A stretch of DNA of 64,000 bases from Anammoximicrobium sp964645045. GTDB taxonomy: Bacteria > Planctomycetota > Planctomycetia > Pirellulales > Pirellulaceae. Positions 44,382-52,477 of this stretch are shown here, piece by piece. A program made the position numbers and the translations under genes. Within the stretch, counting starts at the first letter, position 1; each line of letters starts with the position of its first letter. The notes under the pieces were generated by a model. That model saw only the letters and a list, made by a program, of their open reading frames with translations, had not been told where the DNA came from and did no database searches. Location: the NCBI GenBank assembly GCA_964645045.1, contig CAZXYZ010000037.1, positions 28,233-92,232 of the forward strand. Reading direction: 5' to 3'.

Positions 44382-45350
44382 ATGATTCATTACGTCATCC
44401 ACGCCCGCAACGCCGGCTTTTTTTCGAACTTGAACGGAGTGATCAACCGGCTGTACTACACGCTGAAACCTCAGGATACCTGTGAAGTCAGCTGGCGGGT
44501 GGACCAGCTGCACGAAGGGCCGCACATGGTTGCTCAGACGCAGTTTCCCTATGGCACCGTCGAGGACGGGAATCTGTGGACCAAGTTCTTCGAGCCGCTG
44601 CCCCTCGCCGCCGGGAACGCAGCCACCCGCGAGGTCCGCGAGATCTGGGATTTGGAGCATCAAGGTTGGTGTTTCGGCAGTTATCACGCAGCGGCACGGC
44701 GTGCCTGCCGTCTGTATGTCCCCGGCCGCCAGGGATGGCGACGTACCTTTCACGACGTCTATCGCCGATATGTTCGGCCCCGGCCGGAGATCCTCGAACG
44801 GGCTGCCCGGTTTCGCCGGACCTACCTGACGGGCCGGCACACCGTGGGCGTCCACATCCGCAACGTGCGCCACAGCCTAGAACAGGTCGGCCAGGAGGCT
44901 TACGGAGTCCCGCACTTTGCCCAGGCCATCCGGCGACTGTACGGCGGAGAACTGCCCACCATTTTCTTGGCGACCGATAGTGACGACGTGATTCAGGCGA
45001 TGCGCGACGAATTCGGCCAGGCCGTCGTTTACCAGACGGATGTCCTGCGGACTCCGGCCGGCGACGACGAGCAGCTGCACTTCTTTCGCCAGGGAGACGT
45101 TCGCTTCGGCCAGGACGTGCTGTCCGACGGCCTGCTGTTGGCCGCTTGCGACCGCCTGATCCATGTGACCAGCAACGTCGCCACCGCGGTCGCGCTGTTC
45201 AATCCGGACCTGGACCTGCACTACATCGGCCGCTTCGAGCCGGCGATTCGCGTCCTTTGCGATCAAGTCTGGGGTGCCGTGAGACGCACTCTGACTGCCG
45301 CGCATCGCAACCCAAAGCCAATTACATTGAAACTGAGTGGAGACGCCTAA
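44382..45350 (+). CDS. Fucosyltransferase-like protein (alpha-1,6-FucT/NodZ type)
   Basis: 322 residues. The motif VGVHIRNVRHSLEQ, the GELPTIFLATDSDDVIQAMR segment and LLLAACDRLIHVTSNVATAV match the donor-binding half of the FucT8/NodZ/O-fucosyltransferase superfamily, where the Arg in H-I-R contacts GDP-fucose. The N-terminal half is less clear (GFFSNLNGVINRLYYTLKPQ). It may decorate a surface glycan. The last 15 or so residues overlap a TIR-gene remnant, so the natural C-terminus may have been altered by the same rearrangement. Confidence 0.6.
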   Translation: MIHYVIHARNAGFFSNLNGVINRLYYTLKPQDTCEVSWRVDQLHEGPHMVAQTQFPYGTVEDGNLWTKFFEPLPLAAGNAATREVREIWDLEHQGWCFGSYHAAARRACRLYVPGRQGWRRTFHDVYRRYVRPRPEILERAARFRRTYLTGRHTVGVHIRNVRHSLEQVGQEAYGVPHFAQAIRRLYGGELPTIFLATDSDDVIQAMRDEFGQAVVYQTDVLRTPAGDDEQLHFFRQGDVRFGQDVLSDGLLLAACDRLIHVTSNVATAVALFNPDLDLHYIGRFEPAIRVLCDQVWGAVRRTLTAAHRNPKPITLKLSGDA

Positions 45351-45599
45351 AGAAGAGAGCTGCGCTCGAGCGTGCTTTGACCAAGGATGGGCACACCATT
45401 CCCATTCGTCTTGACGACACAGAGATACCTGGTACCCGGGGAAACTGTTGGGTACATAGATGCGCGAATAAAAAGCGTAGAGCAAACTGCATCTGGGATT
45501 GCGGAGAGAGAAGCCGCCGCGAAGGCCGGGACGCCCCCCGCCGTCAACAAGGCCACGTTTCTGGAACTGCACCTTCCGTCGCCGACAGTCGCGGGATAA
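45335..45599 (+). pseudogene. TIR-domain protein, C-terminal remnant with frameshift
   Basis: From 45335 one frame reads EWRRLKKRAALERALTKDGH, then TIPIRLDDTEIPGT. At about 45440 the reading continues in the next frame as ETVGYIDARIKSVEQTASGI. The pattern RLDDTEIPG followed by VGYIDAR is characteristic of the end of bacterial TIR domains. The catalytic part is missing. TIR proteins are NADases in several antiviral systems; this copy cannot work. 45600-45706 contains no gene. Confidence 0.6.
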
Positions 45600-45706
45600 T
45601 GCCTGCTGGAAAGGGAGGACACCATTGCAGTCCCAATTGACCGCCTAATTGGCCACATGCCACTCGTCGCAAGTTGTTTAACAGCAAGGCTTTTCAAAGG
45701 TCCAAT

Positions 45707-45740
45707 AAAAAAGCCAGTTCGCGATCTCTCGCAAACTGGC
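45707..45740 (-). terminator. Rho-independent terminator of tmRNA
   Basis: On the minus strand an 11-bp stem GCCAGTTTGCG / CGCGAACTGGC (one G-U) with a six-base loop is followed by six T. It starts seven bases after the tmRNA 3' end. Confidence 0.8.
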
Positions 45741-45746
45741 CACTAG

Positions 45747-46103
45747 TGGAGGCGGCGGGAATCGAACCCGCGTCCCGAGACATTTCCGCGGCAGCTTCTA
45801 CGTGTGTAGTCGGTTCTTTAAGTCTCGCTCGCCAAGCCCCAACCGACACGGTCTTGGACGAGCCAGCCGAGTACGTAGTTTAGCGACCGGCGTTCCCGGC
45901 ATGACCAGTCGCGATCCGGATTTGGCTACCGACTTTTGGGACTCTCCGGTTAAGGCCCGCAGTCGGGACTACCTGTTACTAGGCAGCCAGGACGAGGTTT
46001 TCCTCGGCACTTAAAATTTTGGTCAGCTATTTACGTGGCCAACTGACCAACCACGACACGCCACTGACACTTCAAGCTATCCGGTCGAATCCAGTTCGCC
46101 CCC
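45747..46103 (-). ncRNA. ssrA: tmRNA (transfer-messenger RNA)
   Basis: About 357 nucleotides. The 5' end GGGGGCGAACTGGATTCGAC and the 3' end GGGTTCGATTCCCGCCGCCT are the conserved tRNA-like parts, and GGGGGCG pairs with CGCCTCC as the acceptor stem. The tag reading frame lies at 46008-45979: GCC GAG GAA AAC CTC GTC CTG GCT GCC TAG, giving AEENLVLAA. The tail LAA is the usual protease signal. It rescues ribosomes stalled on broken mRNAs together with SmpB, which is not encoded here. CCA is not encoded. Confidence 0.95.
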
Positions 46104-46297
46104 GAATCGCAAATTTCCGTCGCCGGAGGCCGTCGGCTCGCGTCAGCACGCGGGTGGGCCGCGGCTTCCGGCGACTCGCTGTATCACTCCCTATTCATCG
46201 TCCCGCCAACGGGACGCTCTTGAATTATACCGCTGTCCACCCGTTGGCAACAGTGGCGGGCCAGGGTTTTGCCGGCGCTCCGTGCGTTGCATCGCAA

Positions 46298-46349
46298 GTT
46301 GGAGTCCAGCCTTTAGGCTGTCCGGACAGCCTAAAGGCTGGACTCCAAC
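46298..46349. repeat. Perfect 52-bp palindrome, TGGAGTCCAGCC family
   Basis: Arms 46298-46323 and 46324-46349 are exact reverse complements (GTTGGAGTCCAGCCTTTAGG...), with no loop. It lies between tmRNA and the HD-domain gene. Half copies occur near 21835 and about 47496-47510. Confidence 0.95.
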
Positions 46350-46357
46350 CGGCGCGA

Positions 46358-47461
46358 TCAGCCAAACGTGACGGCCAATTCGCGGATATAGTCGAGGGCT
46401 TCCTCCAGTTCCGGAGCTTGCACGCCCGACTGGCGGCCACCGCGATCGCAGCGGGCCAGCAGCAACAGTTCTTCGTAGCTCTCGTTCTGCTGCAAACGGC
46501 GGCGAGCACGGGCGCCCAGTTGGCCATCCAGCAACTGTTGCGCCGCCATGTGATGCTCGATCAACCACGCGGTGCGCTCGGTGATCATATCCTCCAGCGC
46601 TTCCAACGCCGCACTCGTGTGGTTCTCCGAGTCGATGGCTTTGCCCACGTCGTGCAGCAGGGCCGCTAGCAGGAATTCCTCGTCATAGGGCAGTTCGTCG
46701 CGGGCCAAGTCGAAGACCTGTAGACTATGGTACAGGGCGTCGCCTTCAGGATGGTATTTGGGACTTTGTTTGACGTTCTCCAGCGGCAGCAGCAGGGCTT
46801 CGTAGACCTGAAAACGGTCCACCTGTTCGGCGGCCGCACGCAGTTCTGCGTTCAAGTCCAAGTTCGGGTACTCGCGCTGCAGGAATTGCTCCAACTCGGC
46901 CACACTGGCCCGTTCCATCGCCTTGCCGGTGATCGAACTCTTGAAGACGTAATGCGCCAGGTCCGCAGCATACACGGTCAACTCGAAGGGGAAGCGGTCG
47001 CGGACGTGAACGTGCGTAAACACCCGCTCCTCGCCGTGCTTGCGGACCCGCTTCCGCTCGACGTCGTACACAAAGCCTTCGTCGTCCAGCAGCAGCGTCA
47101 CCGTGTCGACGCTGTCCGAGAAAACGTGGAGGTCGATGTCGGAACCTTGGCGGATGTGACCGGTCAAGACGCTGCCGATCAGCCGCGGGCGGAAACGGCG
47201 GAGGATTTGCATCATCCGCAAGGCTTCCAGCCGCATGTCCTTCAAGCTTTCGTTGCGGCGTTCGCCCTCGTATAGGCGGGCCATGGCCTGGATTTCGTCG
47301 CGGATTTCCGCGTTGCTGGGCAGATCGGCCGGTTTGACCCAGCCCTGGCAAATGCGGCGGGAAGCCTTTTGTTTCGCCTGGTAGTACTCGGACTCCTGGC
47401 GACTGTACATCAAACGAGCGGCTTCGTAAGCAATCTGACGGCGAAGTTTCGGATTGGTCAT
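46358..47461 (-). CDS. Nucleotidyltransferase-fold plus HD-domain protein
   Basis: 367 residues. A nucleotidyltransferase-like core is seen at GSVLTGHIRQGSDIDLHVFS, with GS and DxD metal ligands. A C-terminal HD domain has HSLQVFDLARDELPYDEEFL then LAALLHDVGKAID, the H...HD pattern of metal phosphohydrolases. The order recalls CCA-adding or (p)ppGpp-type enzymes, but neither is a clear match. I start at ATG 47461 (TNPKLRRQIAYEAARLMYSR); the longer frame includes a repeat fragment encoding GVQAYAYPKRLSAGK. Confidence 0.7.
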   Translation of the reverse strand: MTNPKLRRQIAYEAARLMYSRQESEYYQAKQKASRRICQGWVKPADLPSNAEIRDEIQAMARLYEGERRNESLKDMRLEALRMMQILRRFRPRLIGSVLTGHIRQGSDIDLHVFSDSVDTVTLLLDDEGFVYDVERKRVRKHGEERVFTHVHVRDRFPFELTVYAADLAHYVFKSSITGKAMERASVAELEQFLQREYPNLDLNAELRAAAEQVDRFQVYEALLLPLENVKQSPKYHPEGDALYHSLQVFDLARDELPYDEEFLLAALLHDVGKAIDSENHTSAALEALEDMITERTAWLIEHHMAAQQLLDGQLGARARRRLQQNESYEELLLLARCDRGGRQSGVQAPELEEALDYIRELAVTFG

Positions 47462-47525
47462 CTTTCCAGCGCTAAGGCGCTTGGGGTAAGCATAAGCCTG
47501 GACTCCAACCTGACCGCAGCCAATC

Positions 47526-48434
47526 TTACTCGCTGGCCCGCCGTTGAGCAAACAGCCAGGCGAAAAATTCGGGGTCTTTGTACGTGGCCGTCCACGAATC
47601 GTGGCCGGCGTCCGGGTATTCGGTGTACTTGGGTGTCCCGCCGGCCGCCTTGATCGCTTCGATCATGTCGCGCGACCGTTGCGGTTTGACCACGCCGTCC
47701 TTGCCGCCGTGAAAGGCCCAGATCGGCGTGCTCGCAATCGTTTTGGCTTGCGCCGGATCACCGCCTCCACAAATCGGCACGGCGGCGGCAAAGCGGCCGG
47801 GATAACGGGCGATCGCATCCCAGGTTCCATATCCCCCCATCGACAGACCGGTCACGTAGATCCGCGCGGGATCGATTGCGAACTCCTTCTCCAAGGCGGC
47901 GATGGCTTCCATCGACAGCCGCAACGGGGCGGCGGGCTGAGCCGGTGTTTCGTGGGATGGCGCCGACCAGTTCACATCCACCCATTTCTGCTCTTTGGGA
48001 CACTGGGGTGCGACCACGAAGCAGGGATACTTGGCCATGATTTCGTCGCTGGCAAAGTTGCTCATTCCGTGGACCAACTGCCGGATGTTATCGTCGCCCC
48101 GTTCGCCCGCGCCGTGCAGGAACAGCACCAGCGGGTACTTGGTCTGCGGGTCGTAGTCCTGCGGCTTCAGCAACCGATACAACAGCTTCGCGCCATCGGC
48201 ATCGGCGTACTGGCGGGCTTCGTACCGGCCGCGATAGTCGTCGGCCGCCAAACCGATCGTGGTCCGTAGCGGGATCATGCAGGCCGCGATGGACAAGGTT
48301 GCCGCCCACCGCCAGCCGAGCCCCGCCGTCGCCCCGGTCCAGGACGGTCCCCCAAGGCTACCGGGGATCGTTCTCGTGTGCTTTGAACTCTTCGTACCTG
48401 GCGAACGCCTGTTTTCTCTTGTCTTCATTTTCAA
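47526..48434 (-). CDS. Secreted alpha/beta-hydrolase esterase
   Basis: Up to 302 residues. The catalytic triad is visible: Ser in YVTGLSMGGYGTWDAIARYP, Asp in FHGGKDGVVKPQ and His in DAGHDSW, with oxyanion segment LFLHGAGERGDDN. The type is that of phospholipase/carboxylesterase or feruloyl-esterase-like enzymes (LpqC/PHB depolymerase related). An N-terminal hydrophobic segment (WAATLSIAACMIPLRTTIGL) suggests export. The start is uncertain: ATG 48434 overlaps the upstream gene by 77 bases, while ATG 48278 would remove most of the signal peptide. Confidence 0.75.
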   Translation of the reverse strand: MKMKTRENRRSPGTKSSKHTRTIPGSLGGPSWTGATAGLGWRWAATLSIAACMIPLRTTIGLAADDYRGRYEARQYADADGAKLLYRLLKPQDYDPQTKYPLVLFLHGAGERGDDNIRQLVHGMSNFASDEIMAKYPCFVVAPQCPKEQKWVDVNWSAPSHETPAQPAAPLRLSMEAIAALEKEFAIDPARIYVTGLSMGGYGTWDAIARYPGRFAAAVPICGGGDPAQAKTIASTPIWAFHGGKDGVVKPQRSRDMIEAIKAAGGTPKYTEYPDAGHDSWTATYKDPEFFAWLFAQRRASE

Positions 48435-49491
48435 ATCCTACGGTGCCAAAGTTAAAAACGTTGCTGTCATTGAGTTGAATCCGGTCGAAACCGAATCGCT
48501 TGGGGTCTTGTTTCTTCAGGAGCAGGATTGCCGCCAGTGCGACGTCGCGGATCTGAATTTCGTACTGGACGTTGTCGATGCGATGCGAGTTGATCCGCGT
48601 GGCGTCCTCCAGCGCCGGTTCCAACAGGCCGACGTGCGAGGCGTCGCCCAGCCGGGCCACGGTCATCAGGGCCGTCTGCCGGACGAACGGCTGCTCGCCT
48701 GCGTTGCGCAGGATTTGCGTGGCCGGGACCAAGCCCTCTTTCATGTCGTAACGCATGGCCAAGTACATGCTCTGCTGAGCCACCGCGCCCTTGCTGCGCG
48801 TGATCCACTGGCTGATCATCTTGCGCAGGATCTTGCTTTTCGCCGGATCGCTCATCGCCTCGGCAAACGACGGCTGGCTGCACAAGTTCATTACCGCAAA
48901 GCTGGTGGGCAGCCCCATGTTCACGTTGTCGCCGATGGCTGCGAACAAGAGGGCGGTGACGCTGCCCAGCGAAGTCGTCTCGCCCTCGCGGCGCTGCAAT
49001 TGCTGCAGCTGAGCGGTTCGCGATTCAGCCACGCGGGCGACCCCTTGCGGGCCTTTTTCGACGGCCTGCATCAACTCGGATTCCGCCTTCTGCATTTCGG
49101 CAAACAGGCCGCGGGTTTCCGCCTCGTCGCCGTACAGATCGCGAAACCGGCGCCAACCCGGCAGATCCAGGCCGTCGCTGCGGCCGGCTGCGAAGGCGGT
49201 CAAACGCCGCTGAAAATCCAATTCGCCGACAATTTGAAATATCCGCTCGCATCGGTAGCGGATCTCACGATCCGGATGCGTCCGCCCCGCCTCGACCGCG
49301 TTCTTAGCTGCCACGCCCATTTCGATCAGCTGCGTCGTGGCCCGCTCGCGTAGCGAAAACTCCTCGGCGCCCAACTGCTGGACGAGCCGAGCCGCTTCGG
49401 CATCGCCCTGCTGATCCTGGCCGCCAGCCAGCCGGACTTGCCAGCTTGCCATCAGCGCCAGTACCAACAGCAGGACAGCGGTCTTTCTCAT
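48358..49491 (-). CDS. Secreted HEAT-like hypothetical protein
   Basis: 377 residues from ATG 49491, with a signal peptide (TAVLLLVLALMASWQVRLAG). The body is helical, with HEAT-type repeats (LVQQLGAEEFSLRERATTQL, QPFVRQTALMTVARLGDASH, ALAAILLLKKQDPKRFGF). Such exported proteins are common in planctomycetes and probably mediate protein contacts. The gene's 3' end overlaps the esterase start region, suggesting joint transcription. Longer in-frame starts (to 49605) would bury the signal peptide. Confidence 0.6.
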   Translation of the reverse strand: MRKTAVLLLVLALMASWQVRLAGGQDQQGDAEAARLVQQLGAEEFSLRERATTQLIEMGVAAKNAVEAGRTHPDREIRYRCERIFQIVGELDFQRRLTAFAAGRSDGLDLPGWRRFRDLYGDEAETRGLFAEMQKAESELMQAVEKGPQGVARVAESRTAQLQQLQRREGETTSLGSVTALLFAAIGDNVNMGLPTSFAVMNLCSQPSFAEAMSDPAKSKILRKMISQWITRSKGAVAQQSMYLAMRYDMKEGLVPATQILRNAGEQPFVRQTALMTVARLGDASHVGLLEPALEDATRINSHRIDNVQYEIQIRDVALAAILLLKKQDPKRFGFDRIQLNDSNVFNFGTVGFENEDKRKQAFARYEEFKAHENDPR

Positions 49492-49573
49492 GCGTAATTC
49501 CTCGCCAAATCGCGTGTTGCTGTATTCTAGGCACGCGACGGGGGGTTCGTCCAGCGCGGAGGCCCGCAGGCCC

Positions 49574-49758
49574 GGCGAACGGTGGGCGTCAGCCCATCGG
49601 TGCATCGTCTCCGGGAGGACTTCTCCCGCCGCCTACGAATTCCCCCGAAGGCGAAAACTACGAACTCCTCGTACAAATGTGCGGGCCTGCGGAAAACCGG
49701 CGGGCTCACGCCCGCCGTTCGCGAATTCCCACCGGACGGGCTCACGCCCGCCGTTCGC
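49574..49758. repeat. Repeat cluster, GCGGGCGTGAGCCCGCC family
   Basis: Two direct copies, 49697-49722 and 49732-49758 (core GGGCTCACGCCCGCCGTTCG), face an inverted degenerate copy at 49574-49602 (GCGAACGGTGGGCGTCAGCC). The pair CGGGCCTGCGG / AGGCCCGCAGG extends the outer palindrome. It sits directly downstream of tsaE. Confidence 0.75.
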
Positions 49759-49772
49759 CTGTCGGGATGCAA

Positions 49773-50249
49773 CTACGGGGACAACGCCGCCGCCAATCCG
49801 TTCAGCATCGCGGAGGATTCTCCGCCGACGGCAACCAGCCGGAACTGGCGCACCGTGTCGCCGACGACTTCGATGTGGATCTCCAGCCGCTGCGGCGGCA
49901 GGCAGTCGATGACGCGGTCTGCCCATTCGATCAGCGTGATTCCGTCGGAAGCAAAATACTCCTCGGGTCCCAGTTCCAGGAATTCGTCGTCGTCCTTCAG
50001 GCGGTAGGCGTCCAGGTGGTACAAGGTGCGCCGGCCGTGGTACTCCTGGCATAACACGAAGGTTGGGCTGACCACCGTTTCCGGCGGCACGCCGCAGCCG
50101 GCAGCCAGGGCTTGAACCAGCCGCGTCTTGCCGGCGCCCAGTGTCCCAATCAAGGCCACCGTCGTGCCGGGTGGGAGCACCTGCGCCAGGGCCGCGCCCA
50201 GGCGGTGTGTATCGGACTCGTGGTTGGCCAGGAAAGTGAATTCGTTCAC
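49773..50249 (-). CDS. tsaE: tRNA threonylcarbamoyladenosine biosynthesis ATPase TsaE
   Basis: 158 residues, the normal size. Walker A is ALIGTLGAGKTRLVQALAAG, followed by SPTFVLCQEYHGRRTLYHLD (switch region with Asp) and ITLIEWADRV, all diagnostic for TsaE. The protein works with TsaB and TsaD to make t6A37 in tRNAs reading ANN codons. The C-terminus extends about 10-15 residues past the usual end and abuts the repeat cluster. Confidence 0.9.
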   Translation of the reverse strand: MNEFTFLANHESDTHRLGAALAQVLPPGTTVALIGTLGAGKTRLVQALAAGCGVPPETVVSPTFVLCQEYHGRRTLYHLDAYRLKDDDEFLELGPEEYFASDGITLIEWADRVIDCLPPQRLEIHIEVVGDTVRQFRLVAVGGESSAMLNGLAAALSP

Positions 50250-50332
50250 GCGATCGCTCTCACGGAAGGGTTCAGACTTGCGTCATCCTACCACATTCCG
50301 CTTTCTGGCTCGACCCGTTTGCATCCTGGGTG

Positions 50333-50367
50333 GCCAACGGCTGGCGTAAGCCCGCCGGTTTTCCGCG
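50333..50367. repeat. Single copy of the GCCCGCCGGTTTTCC family
   Basis: GGCGTAAGCCCGCCGGTTTT followed by CCGCG matches the arm near 49690-49722 in inverted orientation. It lies upstream of tsaE, so the gene is flanked by copies on both sides. Confidence 0.55.
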
Positions 50368-50585
50368 TGCTGGCACGCTTGCGCGAGAGGTTGGCCAGAT
50401 CACCTTGGGTGAAAACAGCTGACGGAAGGTGAAGGGCCCGGAGTTCCCCAACTCGATTGGTGTTTTCTGCCGTTCGACGAGCCCAACCTATCGACAAATC
50501 GGGTGGCGGTCGCGATGATGTCTGCAGTGACAAGGGAACCGAAGGCTGCGTCATGCAGTCCTCTTCTACAAGGAGTTCGAAAGCG

Positions 50586-51212
50586 ATGATGAAGTACTTG
50601 GTCGAGTTGATCGGGACGTTCTTTCTGGTGGCCACTGTCGGCTTCACGGTCATGGAGCCGGGGGCAAGCGCGCTGGCTCCGCTGGCGATCGGGTCGGCCT
50701 TGATGATCATGGTCTATGCGGGCGGCCACGTTTCCGGCGGCCACTACAACCCGGCCGTCACACTGGCCGTTTGGCTGCGAGGCCGGTGTCCCACGTCGGA
50801 CGTGCCCGGGTACATGATCGCCCAGGTCGCTGGGGGCCTGATTGCCGCCTTCCTGGTGATGTTCATCAAAGGCACGGGCGCGGCCACGGCCTCGAGTCCC
50901 GACGTGGTTCGCGCGGTAATCGCCGAACTGTTGTTCACGTTTGCCCTGTGTTACGTGGTCCTGAACGTAGCCACCGCCAAGGCGACCGAAGGCAATTCGT
51001 ATTTTGGGCTCGCGATTGGCTTCACCGTCGTCGTCGGGGCCTGCGCGGTAGGCGGGGTTTCCGGCGGGGCGTTCAACCCGGCCGTGGCCGTGGGCATCAC
51101 GGCGATGGGCCTGTCGAAATTCGCCAACATCTGGATCTTCCTGGTCGGCAACTTCGCCGGCGGCGCTTTGGCGGCCGTGGTGTTCAAGTTGGCCCATCCG
51201 GATGACAAATAG
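50586..51212 (+). CDS. Aquaporin / MIP-family channel, second paralogue
   Basis: 208 residues. Six hydrophobic segments and two NPA boxes (GGHYNPAVTLAV and GGAFNPAVAVGI) are present. The residue after the second NPA is Val rather than the usual Arg, so the selectivity filter differs from the first aquaporin in this window and from AqpZ. This suggests a distinct permeant, perhaps a larger or uncharged solute. ATG 50586 follows AAGGAG; an earlier in-frame ATG at 50553 adds a Ser/Arg-rich start. Confidence 0.85.
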   Translation: MMKYLVELIGTFFLVATVGFTVMEPGASALAPLAIGSALMIMVYAGGHVSGGHYNPAVTLAVWLRGRCPTSDVPGYMIAQVAGGLIAAFLVMFIKGTGAATASSPDVVRAVIAELLFTFALCYVVLNVATAKATEGNSYFGLAIGFTVVVGACAVGGVSGGAFNPAVAVGITAMGLSKFANIWIFLVGNFAGGALAAVVFKLAHPDDK

Positions 51213-51291
51213 ACGGTGCGAAATCGGCGGCCAAGTGTTATCGGTGAAGACGGCCGAGTGGAACGGGCCGAGTGGAACGGAGCGGTTTTGC

Positions 51292-52374
51292 ATGGCAGGT
51301 CTGTTTGACGAATTCCGACTGAAGGATGTCGTGCTGAGGAATCGCATCGGCGTCTCCCCGATGTGCCAATACTCGTCGGACAACGGGTTACCGAATGATT
51401 GGCATTTCGTACACCTCGGCTCGCGCGCCGTGGGTGGTGCCGGGCTGGTCGTGGTCGAGGCCACCGCCGTTTCGCCCGAGGGACGCATCAGCCCTGCCGA
51501 CAGCGGCATTTGGCTGGATGACCACGTACCGCCCTTCGCCCACATCAACCACTTCCTGAAGCAGCACGGAGCGGTCCCCGGAATCCAACTTGCTCACGCC
51601 GGGCGCAAAGCCAGCGCCAATAAGCCCTGGGAGGGGGACGGCCACATCGAGACCGGCGACGGTGGCTGGGACACCATCGCTCCGTCGGCGGTTTCCTTCG
51701 GCGCAAATCTCCCGAAGGTTCCCCAGGAGATGACGGTGGAGGACATCGCACGGATTCAGGCCGCCTTCGTGGCCGCGGCCAAGCGTTCTTTGGCAGCGGG
51801 CTTCGAGTGGCTGGAACTGCACTTCGCCCACGGCTACCTCGCTCACCAATTCTACTCGCCGCTGGCCAACCACCGAACCGACGCTTACGGCGGCAGCTTT
51901 GACAAGCGGATTCGATTTCTGCTGGAGACGTTTGCCGCCGTCCGCAAGGTCTGGCCGGAACGTCTGCCGCTGACCGCCCGTCTGTCCGTCACGGACTGGA
52001 TCGACGGAGGCGTGACGGTCGAGGAGTCCATCGAACTGGTGCGCCGCTTGAAAGCAGCGGGGCTTGACCTGCTGGACGTGAGCCAGGGGTTCGTCACCCC
52101 GGACATTTCCAAGGTTCCGTGGGGGCCGGGGTTCATGGTTCCGGTCGCCAGCCGCATTCGTCGAGAAACGGGCATCCCGGCTGCCGTGGGATGGATGATT
52201 ACCGATCCGGACGAGGCGGACGAAGCCGTGCAGGAGGAGCACACCGACCTTGTCTTGCTGGCGAGGGAGTTGCTGCGCGATCCGTATTGGCCGTACCACG
52301 CCGCGGTGAGACTCGGCTCGGAAAAGGCCGAGACGATTCTGCCGGTCCAGTACGCCCGCGCGGTGAAACGGTAA
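51292..52374 (+). CDS. NADH:flavin oxidoreductase, YqjM-type old yellow enzyme
   Basis: 360 residues. Features of the thermophilic-like OYE class are Cys25 in VSPMCQYSSDNG, the substrate-binding His pair in ELHFAHGYLAHQFYSPLANH, and FMN contacts QLAHAGRKAS and DLVLLARELLRDPYWP. It reduces activated C=C bonds (enones, nitro compounds) with NADPH in the cytoplasm. It starts 79 bases after the aquaporin gene. A tandem repeat GCCGAGTGGAACGG x2 lies at 51253-51280 just upstream. Confidence 0.9.
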   Translation: MAGLFDEFRLKDVVLRNRIGVSPMCQYSSDNGLPNDWHFVHLGSRAVGGAGLVVVEATAVSPEGRISPADSGIWLDDHVPPFAHINHFLKQHGAVPGIQLAHAGRKASANKPWEGDGHIETGDGGWDTIAPSAVSFGANLPKVPQEMTVEDIARIQAAFVAAAKRSLAAGFEWLELHFAHGYLAHQFYSPLANHRTDAYGGSFDKRIRFLLETFAAVRKVWPERLPLTARLSVTDWIDGGVTVEESIELVRRLKAAGLDLLDVSQGFVTPDISKVPWGPGFMVPVASRIRRETGIPAAVGWMITDPDEADEAVQEEHTDLVLLARELLRDPYWPYHAAVRLGSEKAETILPVQYARAVKR

Positions 52375-52477
52375 GAAAGCGTCCGAGATACTCGAACACG
52401 TGGCGTCTTGTCGGGTAGACTAGTCCGCATCCGCGTGGAAACAGTCCTTACGAACGATCGATGGGAGACTGGCACAA

